A DNA stretch of 64,000 nt from Streptomyces spororaveus (lineage in GTDB: Bacteria > Actinomycetota > Actinomycetes > Streptomycetales > Streptomycetaceae), in NCBI RefSeq assembly GCF_016755875.1, contig NZ_BNED01000005.1:186001-250000 (forward strand). The letters run 5' to 3'. Positions 22,687 through 30,471 of this stretch are shown here, one piece after another; position 1 is the first letter of the stretch; each line of letters begins with the position of its first letter. The position numbers and the translations under genes are program-made. A model generated the notes under the pieces. That model had not been told where the DNA came from. It saw nothing but the letters and a program-made list of their open reading frames with translations, and made no database searches.

Positions 22687-23871
22687 TCAGGGGGTGTGGA
22701 AGCCGACTTCCGGCGCGTCGGGCGACGGGCCGTCGAGCACGGGCTGCGGCCTGCCCCCCAGGTGCTGGTCGAAGAAGGCCGCGACGTAGCGCCGGGTCAG
22801 TTCGACGGAGCGGGCGCCGGGCAGCGGGGCCTCTCCGTCGGGCAGGCCCAGCTGTTCGCCGATCGCCGGGAAGTCGGTGAAGGTGAAGTGTCCGGAGTCG
22901 GCGAAGGTGATCCAGCGCTTCCAGCCGTCGAGCAGCGGCCAGTCGCGGTCCCAGCTCGCGTTGCCGCCGGGACGCCGCTGCTGTGCGCCGAGCAGCATGA
23001 AGGGGCGCCCGCCGAGTCCGGCCGCGGGGACCGGGGTGGAGAAGCCGCCGTCCATGTTGACCCCGGCACGGATCCTGTGGTCGGCGGCCATCGCGGCCGC
23101 GGTCGAGGAGCCGCCGATGGAATGGCCGGCCATCGCGATGCGGCCCTTGTCGATGAGTCCGGCGTGGCGCCATACGGGGTCGCGTCCGGTAAGGCGGTCC
23201 AGGAGGAAGGACACGTCACGGGCCCGGGTCTCGCCGACGGTCCGGTAGCCCTCCTCGCCCTGGACCTTCTCGCAGGCCAGGCACTGCAGCACGCGGCCGC
23301 CGGGGAAGGCGGTGCCCACGCTCTCGTAGGCGTGGTCCACCGCGGCGACGACGTAGCCGCGGGAGGCCAGGTCCTCGGCGAGCGCCGTGAGGGTGGCCCG
23401 GTGGACGGTGAACCCCGGGGAGAGCACGACCAGCGGGTACCGTCCGGCGGCCGGGCGCGCGCCGGTCCGGGCGTGGGACCGTGTGCCGGTCAGGGTCTCG
23501 ACCGGGATGACCTGGTCCAGCCCGCGGTCGACGAGCAGCAGGCGGGCCTCCTCGGAGGTGAGGTAGCGCGTGGTCCGGCCGGTGTCGTGCCGCGCCGGGT
23601 ATCGCATGGTGACCATGAGCTCGCGGGGCCCGGATCCGGCCCAGGGGTCCGTGCGGCTGTGGTCCACCAGGTGCAGGTCCTCCCGGCCGACGGCGAAACG
23701 GCCGGTCGGACGCGGGAGTTCCACCGCCGTACGGCGGCTTACGGTGTCCGCCGCCGCGGGCCCGGCCGCCACGGAGGTGTCCGCGGCGAACGAGGTTCCG
23801 GCGGTGACGAGCGGGATCGGCAGGAGCAGGGCGAGAAGAGTCACGGAGGCAACGGTTCTGCGGTTCGTCAT
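22687..23871 (-). CDS. Secreted alpha/beta hydrolase, PAF-acetylhydrolase-like
   Basis: 394-aa exported protein with a signal peptide (cleavage after about TSFAA, residue 30). The fold is that of platelet-activating-factor acetylhydrolase isoform II: PLVVLSPGF oxyanion strand, nucleophile GHSIGG with Ser251, acid Asp274 in NMDGG and a histidine in DSGHFTFTDF near residue 330. A pair CLAC (197-200) may form a disulfide. It likely hydrolyses short-chain ester or phospholipid substrates outside the cell. Start ATG 23871; a GTG three codons earlier is possible. Its stop is 10 bp from the convergent sulfite-oxidase gene. Confidence 0.88.
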   Translation of the reverse strand: MTNRRTVASVTLLALLLPIPLVTAGTSFAADTSVAAGPAAADTVSRRTAVELPRPTGRFAVGREDLHLVDHSRTDPWAGSGPRELMVTMRYPARHDTGRTTRYLTSEEARLLLVDRGLDQVIPVETLTGTRSHARTGARPAAGRYPLVVLSPGFTVHRATLTALAEDLASRGYVVAAVDHAYESVGTAFPGGRVLQCLACEKVQGEEGYRTVGETRARDVSFLLDRLTGRDPVWRHAGLIDKGRIAMAGHSIGGSSTAAAMAADHRIRAGVNMDGGFSTPVPAAGLGGRPFMLLGAQQRRPGGNASWDRDWPLLDGWKRWITFADSGHFTFTDFPAIGEQLGLPDGEAPLPGARSVELTRRYVAAFFDQHLGGRPQPVLDGPSPDAPEVGFHTP

Positions 23872-23960
23872 GAACTTCACGCTATGCGGAAGGTCCTGGC
23901 GGTTCGTCAGCTGAGAGACCGATCCGCTGTCCGACCTCGGAGGGAGGGGGTGGCTCCCGG

Positions 23961-24938
23961 TCACTCCTGAGGATGAGCCACGCTGATCGCGTCGAGTTTG
24001 CCCCGCAGGTACGTGTGGGAGTCGACGGGGTCGTGCACCACCCGGCCGACGGGGGCGGGCAGGGACTCCACCCGGGTGTGCGGGTCGCATTCGTAGAAGT
24101 AGACGAGGGAGATCAGCTCCTCGGCGGGCGTGTCGGCGGGCGGTGGCAGTACCCGGTGGCGGCCCGCGCGCCAGCGGTCACCCGTCCAGCGGGCCATCAG
24201 GTCGCCGATGTTGACGGTGAGCGCCCCGGGGTCGAAGGGCGCGTCCTGCCAGCCGTCGGCCTCGGTGTGGATCTGGAGCCCGCCCGCGCCCAGCTGCCGG
24301 TCGAGGACCGTGACCGTACCGAAGTCGGTGTGCGCGCCGATACGGAACTGGCCGGGCAGCGGCGGGCCGACGACCTCGGTGCCCGGGTACCAGTTGAGGT
24401 TGAACCCCCAGGTGGGGTGTGAGGTGTGGCGGGTGAAGTGGTCCTCGGCCAGGCCCAGGGCCCCGGCCAGGAGTTCCAGCAGCTCGTCGGAGAGGGTGCG
24501 CATCAGGCGCAGGTACTCCGTCACCAGGGGCCTCAGCTCGGGCACTTCGGCCGGCCAGGTGTTGGGCGCGAACCATTCGGTGTCCACGGAGGGGACGCCG
24601 GTGGGGTCCTCGGCCGCGAAGGACCACGATTCCTTGAGGTCCGGTGGTGAGGCCTGGCCCTCGGCGTAGCTGTTGGCCTCCGCCCCGGGGCCGAGCCAGC
24701 CCCGGCCGCCGACCCTGACGGCGTACGGCGCCTTGGCGCGCGCGGGCAGCCGGAAGAACTCACCCGCGGCCTCCCGGATCCTCGCGGGCAGCGCGGGGTC
24801 GACGCCGTGCCCGGTCACCAGGAGGAAGCCGGCCGCGCGCAGGGCCTCGTCGACGCGGACCGCCGTACGGGCGCGCGCCTCGGGTCCGCCGGACCGCCAC
24901 GGCCCGAGATCGATCACGGGAATCTGGGATCCGGCCAT
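23961..24938 (-). CDS. Isopenicillin-N-synthase-like 2-oxoglutarate/Fe(II) oxygenase
   Basis: 325-aa enzyme of the IPNS/DIOX family. The N-terminal half has IPVIDLGPW and GFLLVTGHGVD; the iron triad is HTD (His203, Asp205) and His261 in GRHRV. The RxS motif that usually binds the 2-oxoglutarate carboxylate is changed to LIS (275-277), so the co-substrate site may differ. It would hydroxylate or oxidise a small molecule. ATG 24938. It is read away from the VOC gene over a 286-bp gap and toward the hydrolase gene (89-bp gap). Confidence 0.88.
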   Translation of the reverse strand: MAGSQIPVIDLGPWRSGGPEARARTAVRVDEALRAAGFLLVTGHGVDPALPARIREAAGEFFRLPARAKAPYAVRVGGRGWLGPGAEANSYAEGQASPPDLKESWSFAAEDPTGVPSVDTEWFAPNTWPAEVPELRPLVTEYLRLMRTLSDELLELLAGALGLAEDHFTRHTSHPTWGFNLNWYPGTEVVGPPLPGQFRIGAHTDFGTVTVLDRQLGAGGLQIHTEADGWQDAPFDPGALTVNIGDLMARWTGDRWRAGRHRVLPPPADTPAEELISLVYFYECDPHTRVESLPAPVGRVVHDPVDSHTYLRGKLDAISVAHPQE

Positions 24939-25224
24939 GGGAGACCTGCCTTCCGGGGCTGCGAGGGCGTCCGGGACCGAGGTTATCCCTCGTGCCGCGG
25001 TGGGAGGCGGCGGAGCTCGCGATGAGCGTGTTCGGGGACGCCGGGTCGTTGGCGCAGCGCTCGCGCCCCGGCGCTCCAGGATCAGCCACGAGTTCGACGA
25101 GAACCGACACGGAGCGTAACGATGGGCGACCTTCTGTGTGCATTCACTCCCGTCGGTCGCGAGGATCATCACGATAAGGACCAGAATGAGGGGGAGGGCG
25201 AACGGCTGGTCAGGGACGGAGAGA

Positions 25225-26025
25225 GTGGTGGAGATTTCGACGAGGGAAGTCTTCGGGGCACCCTGCTGGGTGAGCCTGATGACACGCGACCTCGGCACGG
25301 CCCAGCACTTCTACGGTGCGGTCGTGGGCTGGAGATTCCGTCCGACCCGCCTCGGCGAGGCGTTCTCGGTGGCGTTCCAGGGCCGTGTCCCGGTGGCGGG
25401 CATCGGGGCGCTGGCCGCGGACCTGGGGGTCGCCGCAGCCTGGACCCCGTATTTCGCGGTCGACGACGCCGATGTGGCGGTGGACCGGATCCGGGAGCGG
25501 ACGGGCACGATCGCGGTCGGCCCGGTCTCCTTCGATTCGGGCGGCCGCGCCGCCCTCGTCGCGGACCCGGACGGGGCCGTCTTCGGAATCTGGGAGGGCA
25601 ATGTGGAGGCGGACTGGCGGGTGGGCAGGGGCCCGTCACCCGCCTGGCTCGAACTGCGCACGAGGAACGCGCTGGACGCGGCGATCTTCTACGGCGCGGT
25701 GCTGGAATGGGCCACCGGCCGCGCCGGCTGCTGCGAGGTCTCGTACGAGGAGGACCAGGTCGTGCTGCGGCAGGACGGCGAGCCCGTCGCCCGCCTGAAC
25801 AGCGGTCCCGTGGAGATGGCCTCCTACTCCCCGCACACCAGGCCCCGCTGGCACGTCCACTTCCGGGTGCCGAAGCTCCGGCCCGCGGTGGAGGCCGCCG
25901 TCTCGCTGGGCGGGCGGCCCGTCTCGGATGTCACCTCGAACGCCCTGGAGCGGTGGGTGACGCTCCGCGACCCGGACGGGGCTCTGTTCACCCTGACCAC
26001 CGCCCTCGGGTCGGACCCGGACTGA
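25225..26025 (+). CDS. Two-domain VOC (glyoxalase/bleomycin-resistance-like) protein
   Basis: 266-aa protein with two vicinal-oxygen-chelate domains: residues about 10-120 (APCWVSLMTRDLGTAQHFYGAVVGW ... VADPDGAVFGIWE, quoted in parts) and 135-260 (LELRTRNALDAAIFYGAVLEW ... LRDPDGALFTL). VOC proteins bind metals or sequester drugs, or act as lyases and dioxygenases; metal ligands are weakly kept here, so it may be a binding protein. Start GTG 25225 is chosen from family alignment (EISTREVFG near the start) with GGAG upstream; ATG 25186 with AAGGA is a real alternative. Confidence 0.85.
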   Translation: MVEISTREVFGAPCWVSLMTRDLGTAQHFYGAVVGWRFRPTRLGEAFSVAFQGRVPVAGIGALAADLGVAAAWTPYFAVDDADVAVDRIRERTGTIAVGPVSFDSGGRAALVADPDGAVFGIWEGNVEADWRVGRGPSPAWLELRTRNALDAAIFYGAVLEWATGRAGCCEVSYEEDQVVLRQDGEPVARLNSGPVEMASYSPHTRPRWHVHFRVPKLRPAVEAAVSLGGRPVSDVTSNALERWVTLRDPDGALFTLTTALGSDPD

Positions 26026-26145
26026 CCGCCCCTCCTGCATCGGTGTGGGGGGAGATTCACACTCGGTGACGTTTCGAGATGCGCACGCACGGCAGTACTG
26101 ATTCGCTGAGTCCGCCCGCTCTCCCCACAGATCCAAGGAGCGATC

Positions 26146-26334
26146 ATGAGCGTTTCAGGTGAGTCCCGCGGCCGGTCCCAGCAGATGCGCGCCAAGGCCA
26201 AAGAGCTGAACGACGCGGCCGAGCGGTCCACCGACCCGGAGGAGCGCCGCCGGCTGAAGGAGAAGGCGCGCCGCCTCCAGGAGCAGAGCGAGCAGGAGGG
26301 CCGTATGGACGACCGGGGCATGGACCCCATGTAG
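26146..26334 (+). CDS. DUF6381 family small hydrophilic protein
   Basis: 62-aa highly charged protein, one long predicted helix or coiled coil (QQMRAKAKELNDAAERSTDPEERRRLKEKA in parts) followed by a Met/Asp-rich tail. It looks like the DUF6381 family, small proteins found across Streptomyces with no known activity; the character is that of an intrinsically helical, possibly stress-related protein. ATG 26146 has AAGGAG 6-7 nt upstream. A hairpin terminator follows 18 bp after the stop. Confidence 0.8.
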   Translation: MSVSGESRGRSQQMRAKAKELNDAAERSTDPEERRRLKEKARRLQEQSEQEGRMDDRGMDPM

Positions 26335-26352
26335 CCCGTACGCCTCCCCCAC

Positions 26353-26396
26353 CGGCCGGTGGCCGCCGCGATCCCCGTCGCCGCGGCCACCGGCCG
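26353..26396. terminator. Bidirectional hairpin terminator
   Basis: A perfect 12-bp inverted repeat (CGGCCGGTGGCC and its reverse complement) with a 20-nt loop lies between the convergent DUF6381 and VWA genes. No T-run, as is common in high-G+C actinobacteria. Confidence 0.75.
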
Positions 26397-26442
26397 CCGC
26401 GTGGTCACCGGGGCCGGGTCCGCGGTCGGTGGTCGGGCTCGT

Positions 26443-27501
26443 TCAGAGCATGATGAGCAGACGGGTCCTGGGCTTGAGCTTCCGGTTCACCGAACGGCTC
26501 TGGACGTACACCTCCAGCTCGGGATTGCACCCCGCCTTCACGGAGACGGTCCCCTGGATGCCCGTGCCGAACAGGAGACTGCGCGCCGCATCGCCCGTGT
26601 ACGCGCGGTCGGTGCTCTTCTCGACCACGATGACTTCCTTGTCGGCCTGCACCTGAACCCGGCTTCCCAGCTGGTAGTAGCACGAGCCGCGCTCGTACGC
26701 CACGCCCGGATGCGAGTCGACGAAGGACCGGATCGCGACCTCCTCGTCGACCTTCAGCAGCCGGTACTTGTCGGCCGGGACCGGTTCGAGCTTCGCCCGT
26801 ACGTCGTCGACCGAGAGGTCCTGGCCGACCGCGAACAGGTTCTTCGTACCGCGGACGCCCTTCTCGCGGCCGCGCAGGAAGCTGGTGGCGGCGGCACGCA
26901 CCGTGCCGATCGCCTCCTCGACGCCCTCCTGCGAATCCGCGTTCCAGATGGCGATGTTGCCGGCCGGGAAACCGTAGTTCTGGGCGGTCCGCTTCGCCAG
27001 GGAGTTCGGAACGAGGATCGCGGACGTCCAGTGGCCCGGGAGCGTGCCCATCTTCGACGTGATCCTGTCGAGCCAGGGGCCGAGGATCGTCATGTCGCCG
27101 TCGTGCCGCCGGTCGCCGCCGGAGGCGTTCTCCTCGCCGTCCGTCACCACGATCTGGAGGAAGCTGTGCTCGCCGTACTCCTCCCAGATGTGGCCCAGGT
27201 CGTCCAGCGACTTCAGCGAGGCCTCGATCAGGGCGGTCGCACCGTTGTTGACCTTGTACAGACCCCGCATGGACGGCAGGTGCTTCACGTCCATGTCCCA
27301 GACCAGGTTCTCCACCTTGTGGTCGAAGGAGTAGAGGCTGATACGGGTCTCGTGACCGAGACTGTCCGACTCGGCCTTGAGACCCGCCACGAACTCGTCG
27401 ACCACGCGGATCAGTTGGCCCTGGTGCTGACGCATGGAACCCGAGCAGTCCACGACCAGCGCGACGTGGTTCACCTTGTGCTGGATCCTGTTGGCGGACA
27501 T
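26443..27501 (-). CDS. VWA-domain protein with damage-type promoter
   Basis: 352-aa soluble protein. The N-terminal VWA domain (about 10-200) has the MIDAS start VVDCSGSM (Asp18, Ser20, Ser22), Thr in NNGATA near residue 89 and VTDGEENASG near 120. The C-terminal 150 residues are beta-rich and end in a basic KLKPRTRLLIML tail; no known enzyme domain. No signal peptide, so it should bind a partner protein through a metal ion in the cytoplasm. ATG 27501 has GAAGGAG at good spacing. Immediately upstream is a perfect RecA-NDp-type promoter, the same as in front of the DUF4132-MoxR-VWA operon. Confidence 0.88.
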   Translation of the reverse strand: MSANRIQHKVNHVALVVDCSGSMRQHQGQLIRVVDEFVAGLKAESDSLGHETRISLYSFDHKVENLVWDMDVKHLPSMRGLYKVNNGATALIEASLKSLDDLGHIWEEYGEHSFLQIVVTDGEENASGGDRRHDGDMTILGPWLDRITSKMGTLPGHWTSAILVPNSLAKRTAQNYGFPAGNIAIWNADSQEGVEEAIGTVRAAATSFLRGREKGVRGTKNLFAVGQDLSVDDVRAKLEPVPADKYRLLKVDEEVAIRSFVDSHPGVAYERGSCYYQLGSRVQVQADKEVIVVEKSTDRAYTGDAARSLLFGTGIQGTVSVKAGCNPELEVYVQSRSVNRKLKPRTRLLIML

Positions 27502-27541
27502 GGTTCTGCTCCTTCTCCGTGGCTCCCCGAGTGATGGCTTC

Positions 27542-27564
27542 ACACTAGGAGGAGCCACTGACAA
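27542..27564 (-). promoter_or_regulatory. DNA-damage type (RecA-NDp, PafBC-dependent) promoter of the VWA gene
   Basis: On the minus strand: TTGTCAGTG-N8-TAGTGT, matching every fixed position of the actinobacterial RecA-independent damage promoter. It is 41 bp upstream of the VWA ATG and shares 19 of 22 bases with the copy at 18241-18262. It lies between the stop of the M64 peptidase gene and the VWA start, so the VWA gene has its own promoter. Confidence 0.8.
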
Positions 27565-27573
27565 CGGAGTTCG

Positions 27574-28953
27574 TCAGAGCCGGACGTTCCAGTCGGCCGA
27601 GGAGCGCAGGGTACGGATCACCTTCGGGTCGCGCACCGACGGGGTGCGGTCCTCGGCCGTGACCGTCAGGCGGTGCGTACGGAGGTCGAAGAGCCACAGT
27701 TCCGCCACCGACACCGTCCTGCGGCCCTCGAAGCGCTTCAGCTCCCGGCCGTCGAGGTACCAGCGGACCACGGGTTGGCGGCCGTCCGCGCCGGCCAGCT
27801 TCGGTACGGACACCTTCGCGGAGTGGCGCAGCCGCAGGGTGCGGTCGGTCGGGGTGAGCGGGGTGACGATCCGCGCGTGCTGGTAGAACCCGGCGATCAT
27901 CGACTCGACGCCGGGCAGGTTGAAGGGCTTGCCCAGGACCCGCATGAGCGAGTTGTCGGTGGGCCGGTTCAGCCCGGTCACGAAGTAGTTGCCGCCCTCG
28001 TAGGCGCCCACGGTGCCGCCGTCGGGTGATTCCTCGCCGAGCCAGCGGTACCACTTGGTCCGCTGCTCGGCCATGCGGTCGGCCGGCAGGGCCGAGCTGT
28101 TGGATTCGACGGGCTCGGGGCCCGTGTACTTCTCGTACTCCGGGACGCCCGGGTAGAAGTACTCGTCGGCGAGCTTGCCGAGGGAGTGACCGGTCTCGTG
28201 GATGGCCACCTGGCCGGACTTCGGGTGACCCGCGGATGCCGTCGATATCCCCTCGTACCCGAGGGCGGCATTGCGCTCGTTGTAGCCCGCGCCGCCGTAC
28301 TTGGCGCTGTTGGCCAGGACGATGACGAGGTCGGCGGCAGGAGCCTTGGCCACGTACGCGTCCACCTTGGGCTGGTCGACGCAGAGCAGCCGCTCGATGT
28401 CCTCGCACCAGAAGGAGGAGCCGAGGGCGGTGTCGCGGACGGTGGCCGGGTCGGGGTCGCCGGAGACTCCGGAGTCGTGCGAGACGGCGTCGACCGTCCA
28501 GACGTTGAAGAGGTTCCGGTACGTGGTGTAGGGCTCGACGGCGGTCACCTCGGCCCATTTCTGCTCGGCGTCGGTGTGGAACCGTGCCAGCTCCGCGGCG
28601 GTGTAACCGTCACCGATGACCACGACGTCGAGGCGGTCGGCGGTGGAGCCGTTGTCGATCAGCTTGGTGACCTGGCCGTCGGCCGACCGCTCGGCCGGGG
28701 ACAGCCGGCCCGACGCCTTGGCGGGGCTGCCCGCGGCCGGTACGCGGGCGTGGCCCGACCCGGCGTCACCGCCGTGCTCGGGCCCGGGTATCTCGACCTC
28801 GATCCGGTGCCCCGCCGGGGCGTCGGCCGCGCCCGCGGGTCCGGCGGCCACCAGCGCGGCGGTGGCGCAGATCGTCGCGACGGCCGCGCGCAACACCGAG
28901 CGCCTGACCGAGCGCCTGACCGAGCGCCTGACCGAGCCTCTGACTGGATCCAT
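27574..28953 (-). CDS. Secreted M64 family metallopeptidase (IgA-peptidase-like)
   Basis: 459-aa exported zinc peptidase. The signal peptide is preceded by a repeated basic segment (RRSVRRSVRRSV) and cleaved near AGAADA (residue 43). The zinc signature HETGHSLGKLADEY is at 252-265 (His252, Glu253, His256, with the downstream Asp/Glu), as in M64 peptidases; VVIGDGYTAAE (111-121) is another family mark. Cys183 and Cys191 may pair. The C-terminal 120 residues form an Ig-like tail (RWYLDGRELKRF). It should degrade extracellular protein. GGGGGAG lies 6 nt before ATG 28953. It is divergent from an XRE-TPR regulator across an AT-rich palindromic promoter region. Confidence 0.92.
   Translation of the reverse strand: MDPVRGSVRRSVRRSVRRSVLRAAVATICATAALVAAGPAGAADAPAGHRIEVEIPGPEHGGDAGSGHARVPAAGSPAKASGRLSPAERSADGQVTKLIDNGSTADRLDVVVIGDGYTAAELARFHTDAEQKWAEVTAVEPYTTYRNLFNVWTVDAVSHDSGVSGDPDPATVRDTALGSSFWCEDIERLLCVDQPKVDAYVAKAPAADLVIVLANSAKYGGAGYNERNAALGYEGISTASAGHPKSGQVAIHETGHSLGKLADEYFYPGVPEYEKYTGPEPVESNSSALPADRMAEQRTKWYRWLGEESPDGGTVGAYEGGNYFVTGLNRPTDNSLMRVLGKPFNLPGVESMIAGFYQHARIVTPLTPTDRTLRLRHSAKVSVPKLAGADGRQPVVRWYLDGRELKRFEGRRTVSVAELWLFDLRTHRLTVTAEDRTPSVRDPKVIRTLRSSADWNVRL
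28901..28936 (-). repeat. 12-bp tandem repeat in the signal-peptide region of the M64 gene
   Basis: Three exact copies of a 12-bp unit, plus partial copies on both sides, encode RSVR-type repeats that lengthen the positively charged n-region of the signal peptide. Copy-number change would stay in frame and could tune export. Confidence 0.85.
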
Positions 28954-28989
28954 GAAGTACTCCCCCGAGGACGGAAGTTAAGTAGTTTG

Positions 28990-29015
28990 TTAAGCACGGT
29001 GAATCGGTTGCTTAA
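28990..29015. promoter_or_regulatory. Inverted repeat in the divergent M64/XRE promoter region
   Basis: TTAAGCA and TGCTTAA, 12 bp apart, in an AT-rich patch (28977-29020) between the peptidase and the regulator genes. Further TTAAG half-sites lie just to the left. A likely binding site for the XRE regulator encoded at 29092. Confidence 0.65.
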
Positions 29016-29091
29016 ACTAGGTGGCGCGCGGGGCGTGCGCAATGCCTGCTCCCCCTGAATACTGGGGAGTTCGAGCGACCAGGGGGAATCG

Positions 29092-30471
29092 ATGGACGAA
29101 CCGGCCCGGATCGGGCGCAGGGTTGCGCACATGCGCGGTGAACTCGGCCTGACACAGAAGCAGTTGGCGGAGCCCGCCTATACCTCGGCCTACATCTCCA
29201 CCCTGGAGTCGGGCAAGGTCCGGCCCTCCGAGACTGCGCTGCGCTTCCTCGCCGCCCGCCTGGGCACCTCGTACGAGGAGCTCACCACCGGCCGCCCCGC
29301 CCACCTCGCCACCGAACTGCGGCTCGCCCTCACCGACGCCCAGCAGACGCTCGCCACGGGCGCGGCCGACGAGGCCGCCGCGCGCTACCGGCGGCTGCTC
29401 GCCGAGGCCGAGGAGCTCGGGCTGGTCCCGGAGCAGGCGGAGGCCCGGCTCGGGCTCGGCGACTGCGCCCTGGAGTCCGGTGAACTGCCCGAGGCGATCA
29501 CACACTTCGAGGCGGCGGAGCGCCTCCTCGCGGCCGAGCCGCTCCCCCGCCGGGCCCGGCCGGTCCGCGGCCGGGCGGTCGCGCACCTGCTCGCCGGTGA
29601 GCTCCGCTACGCCTGCTACCTGCTCGAATCCGCCATCGACGAGCTGGGCGCGAGCGGGCTGGCCGACCCCGAGGCGCTGGTTCTGCTCAACGCCGCGATC
29701 ATCGGGCCGTACCTCGACATGGGCGCCCACGCCCGCGCCGCCCACGCCGCCGAGGTCGCGCTCGCCCTGGCTCCGCAGGTCGGCGACCCGGCCCTGGTGG
29801 CCGGCATGCACCGGCAGGTCGCCCGGACCTTCCTGGCCGGGGGGCGGGTGGCCGACGCCGACGCCTCACTGGCGAAGGCCCAGGAGATCTACGGGCAGCT
29901 GCGGCTGCGGACCGATCTGGCGCACTGCCACTGGATGCGCGGCTACGTACAGGCACAGAACGGCGAACTCGCTTCGGCGGAGCGTGAGTTGCGCATAGCC
30001 CGGGACATGCTGTCGGCTCGCCGCGCCGGACTCTACACGGCCCAGGTGGAGGTCGAGCTGGCCGACGTACTGCGCCAGCTCGGCCGGTACGAGGAGGCGG
30101 CCGGACTGCTCTCGGCCCTGCTGGAGCTGGGGGACAGCCACGGCGCCGTGCACGCGGGCGGCGCGCACCGGCTCCTCGGCCTGATGGCCGAGGCGCGCGG
30201 GGAGTGGGAGTCCGCCGAGGAGCACTACGTACAGGCGCTGGCCCTGCTGGAACGCAGCGGGGCGACGGGCGATCTCGCGGACCTGTGCCGGCTGCTGGGT
30301 GATCTGCTGCGGCGTACGGGCCGGGTCGAGGCGGCCATGGACGCGTACCGAACGGGCCTGGGGCACCGGGCGGCGCCCGGCACCACCACCTTGGGCCCGG
30401 CGCCCGCCGCGCCCGCGGTGCTGCCCGCCCGGGTCAGTGGTTCTCGGTGGGCTGCAGGTCCCGCGGAATGA
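29092..30471 (+). CDS. XRE-family regulator with tetratricopeptide repeats
   Basis: 459-aa protein. An N-terminal HTH (residues 7-62: MRGELGLTQKQLAE ... SAYISTLESGKVRPS) is followed by at least seven TPR-like helical pairs up to residue 420 (for example ARYRRLLAEAEELG, LASAERELRIARDM, ALLERSGATGDLADLCRLLGD). This is the Streptomyces regulator type in which the TPR part senses a peptide or protein ligand. It probably controls the divergent M64 peptidase and itself. The 3' end overlaps the stop region of the convergent MFS gene by 38 bp. Confidence 0.88.
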   Translation: MDEPARIGRRVAHMRGELGLTQKQLAEPAYTSAYISTLESGKVRPSETALRFLAARLGTSYEELTTGRPAHLATELRLALTDAQQTLATGAADEAAARYRRLLAEAEELGLVPEQAEARLGLGDCALESGELPEAITHFEAAERLLAAEPLPRRARPVRGRAVAHLLAGELRYACYLLESAIDELGASGLADPEALVLLNAAIIGPYLDMGAHARAAHAAEVALALAPQVGDPALVAGMHRQVARTFLAGGRVADADASLAKAQEIYGQLRLRTDLAHCHWMRGYVQAQNGELASAERELRIARDMLSARRAGLYTAQVEVELADVLRQLGRYEEAAGLLSALLELGDSHGAVHAGGAHRLLGLMAEARGEWESAEEHYVQALALLERSGATGDLADLCRLLGDLLRRTGRVEAAMDAYRTGLGHRAAPGTTTLGPAPAAPAVLPARVSGSRWAAGPAE

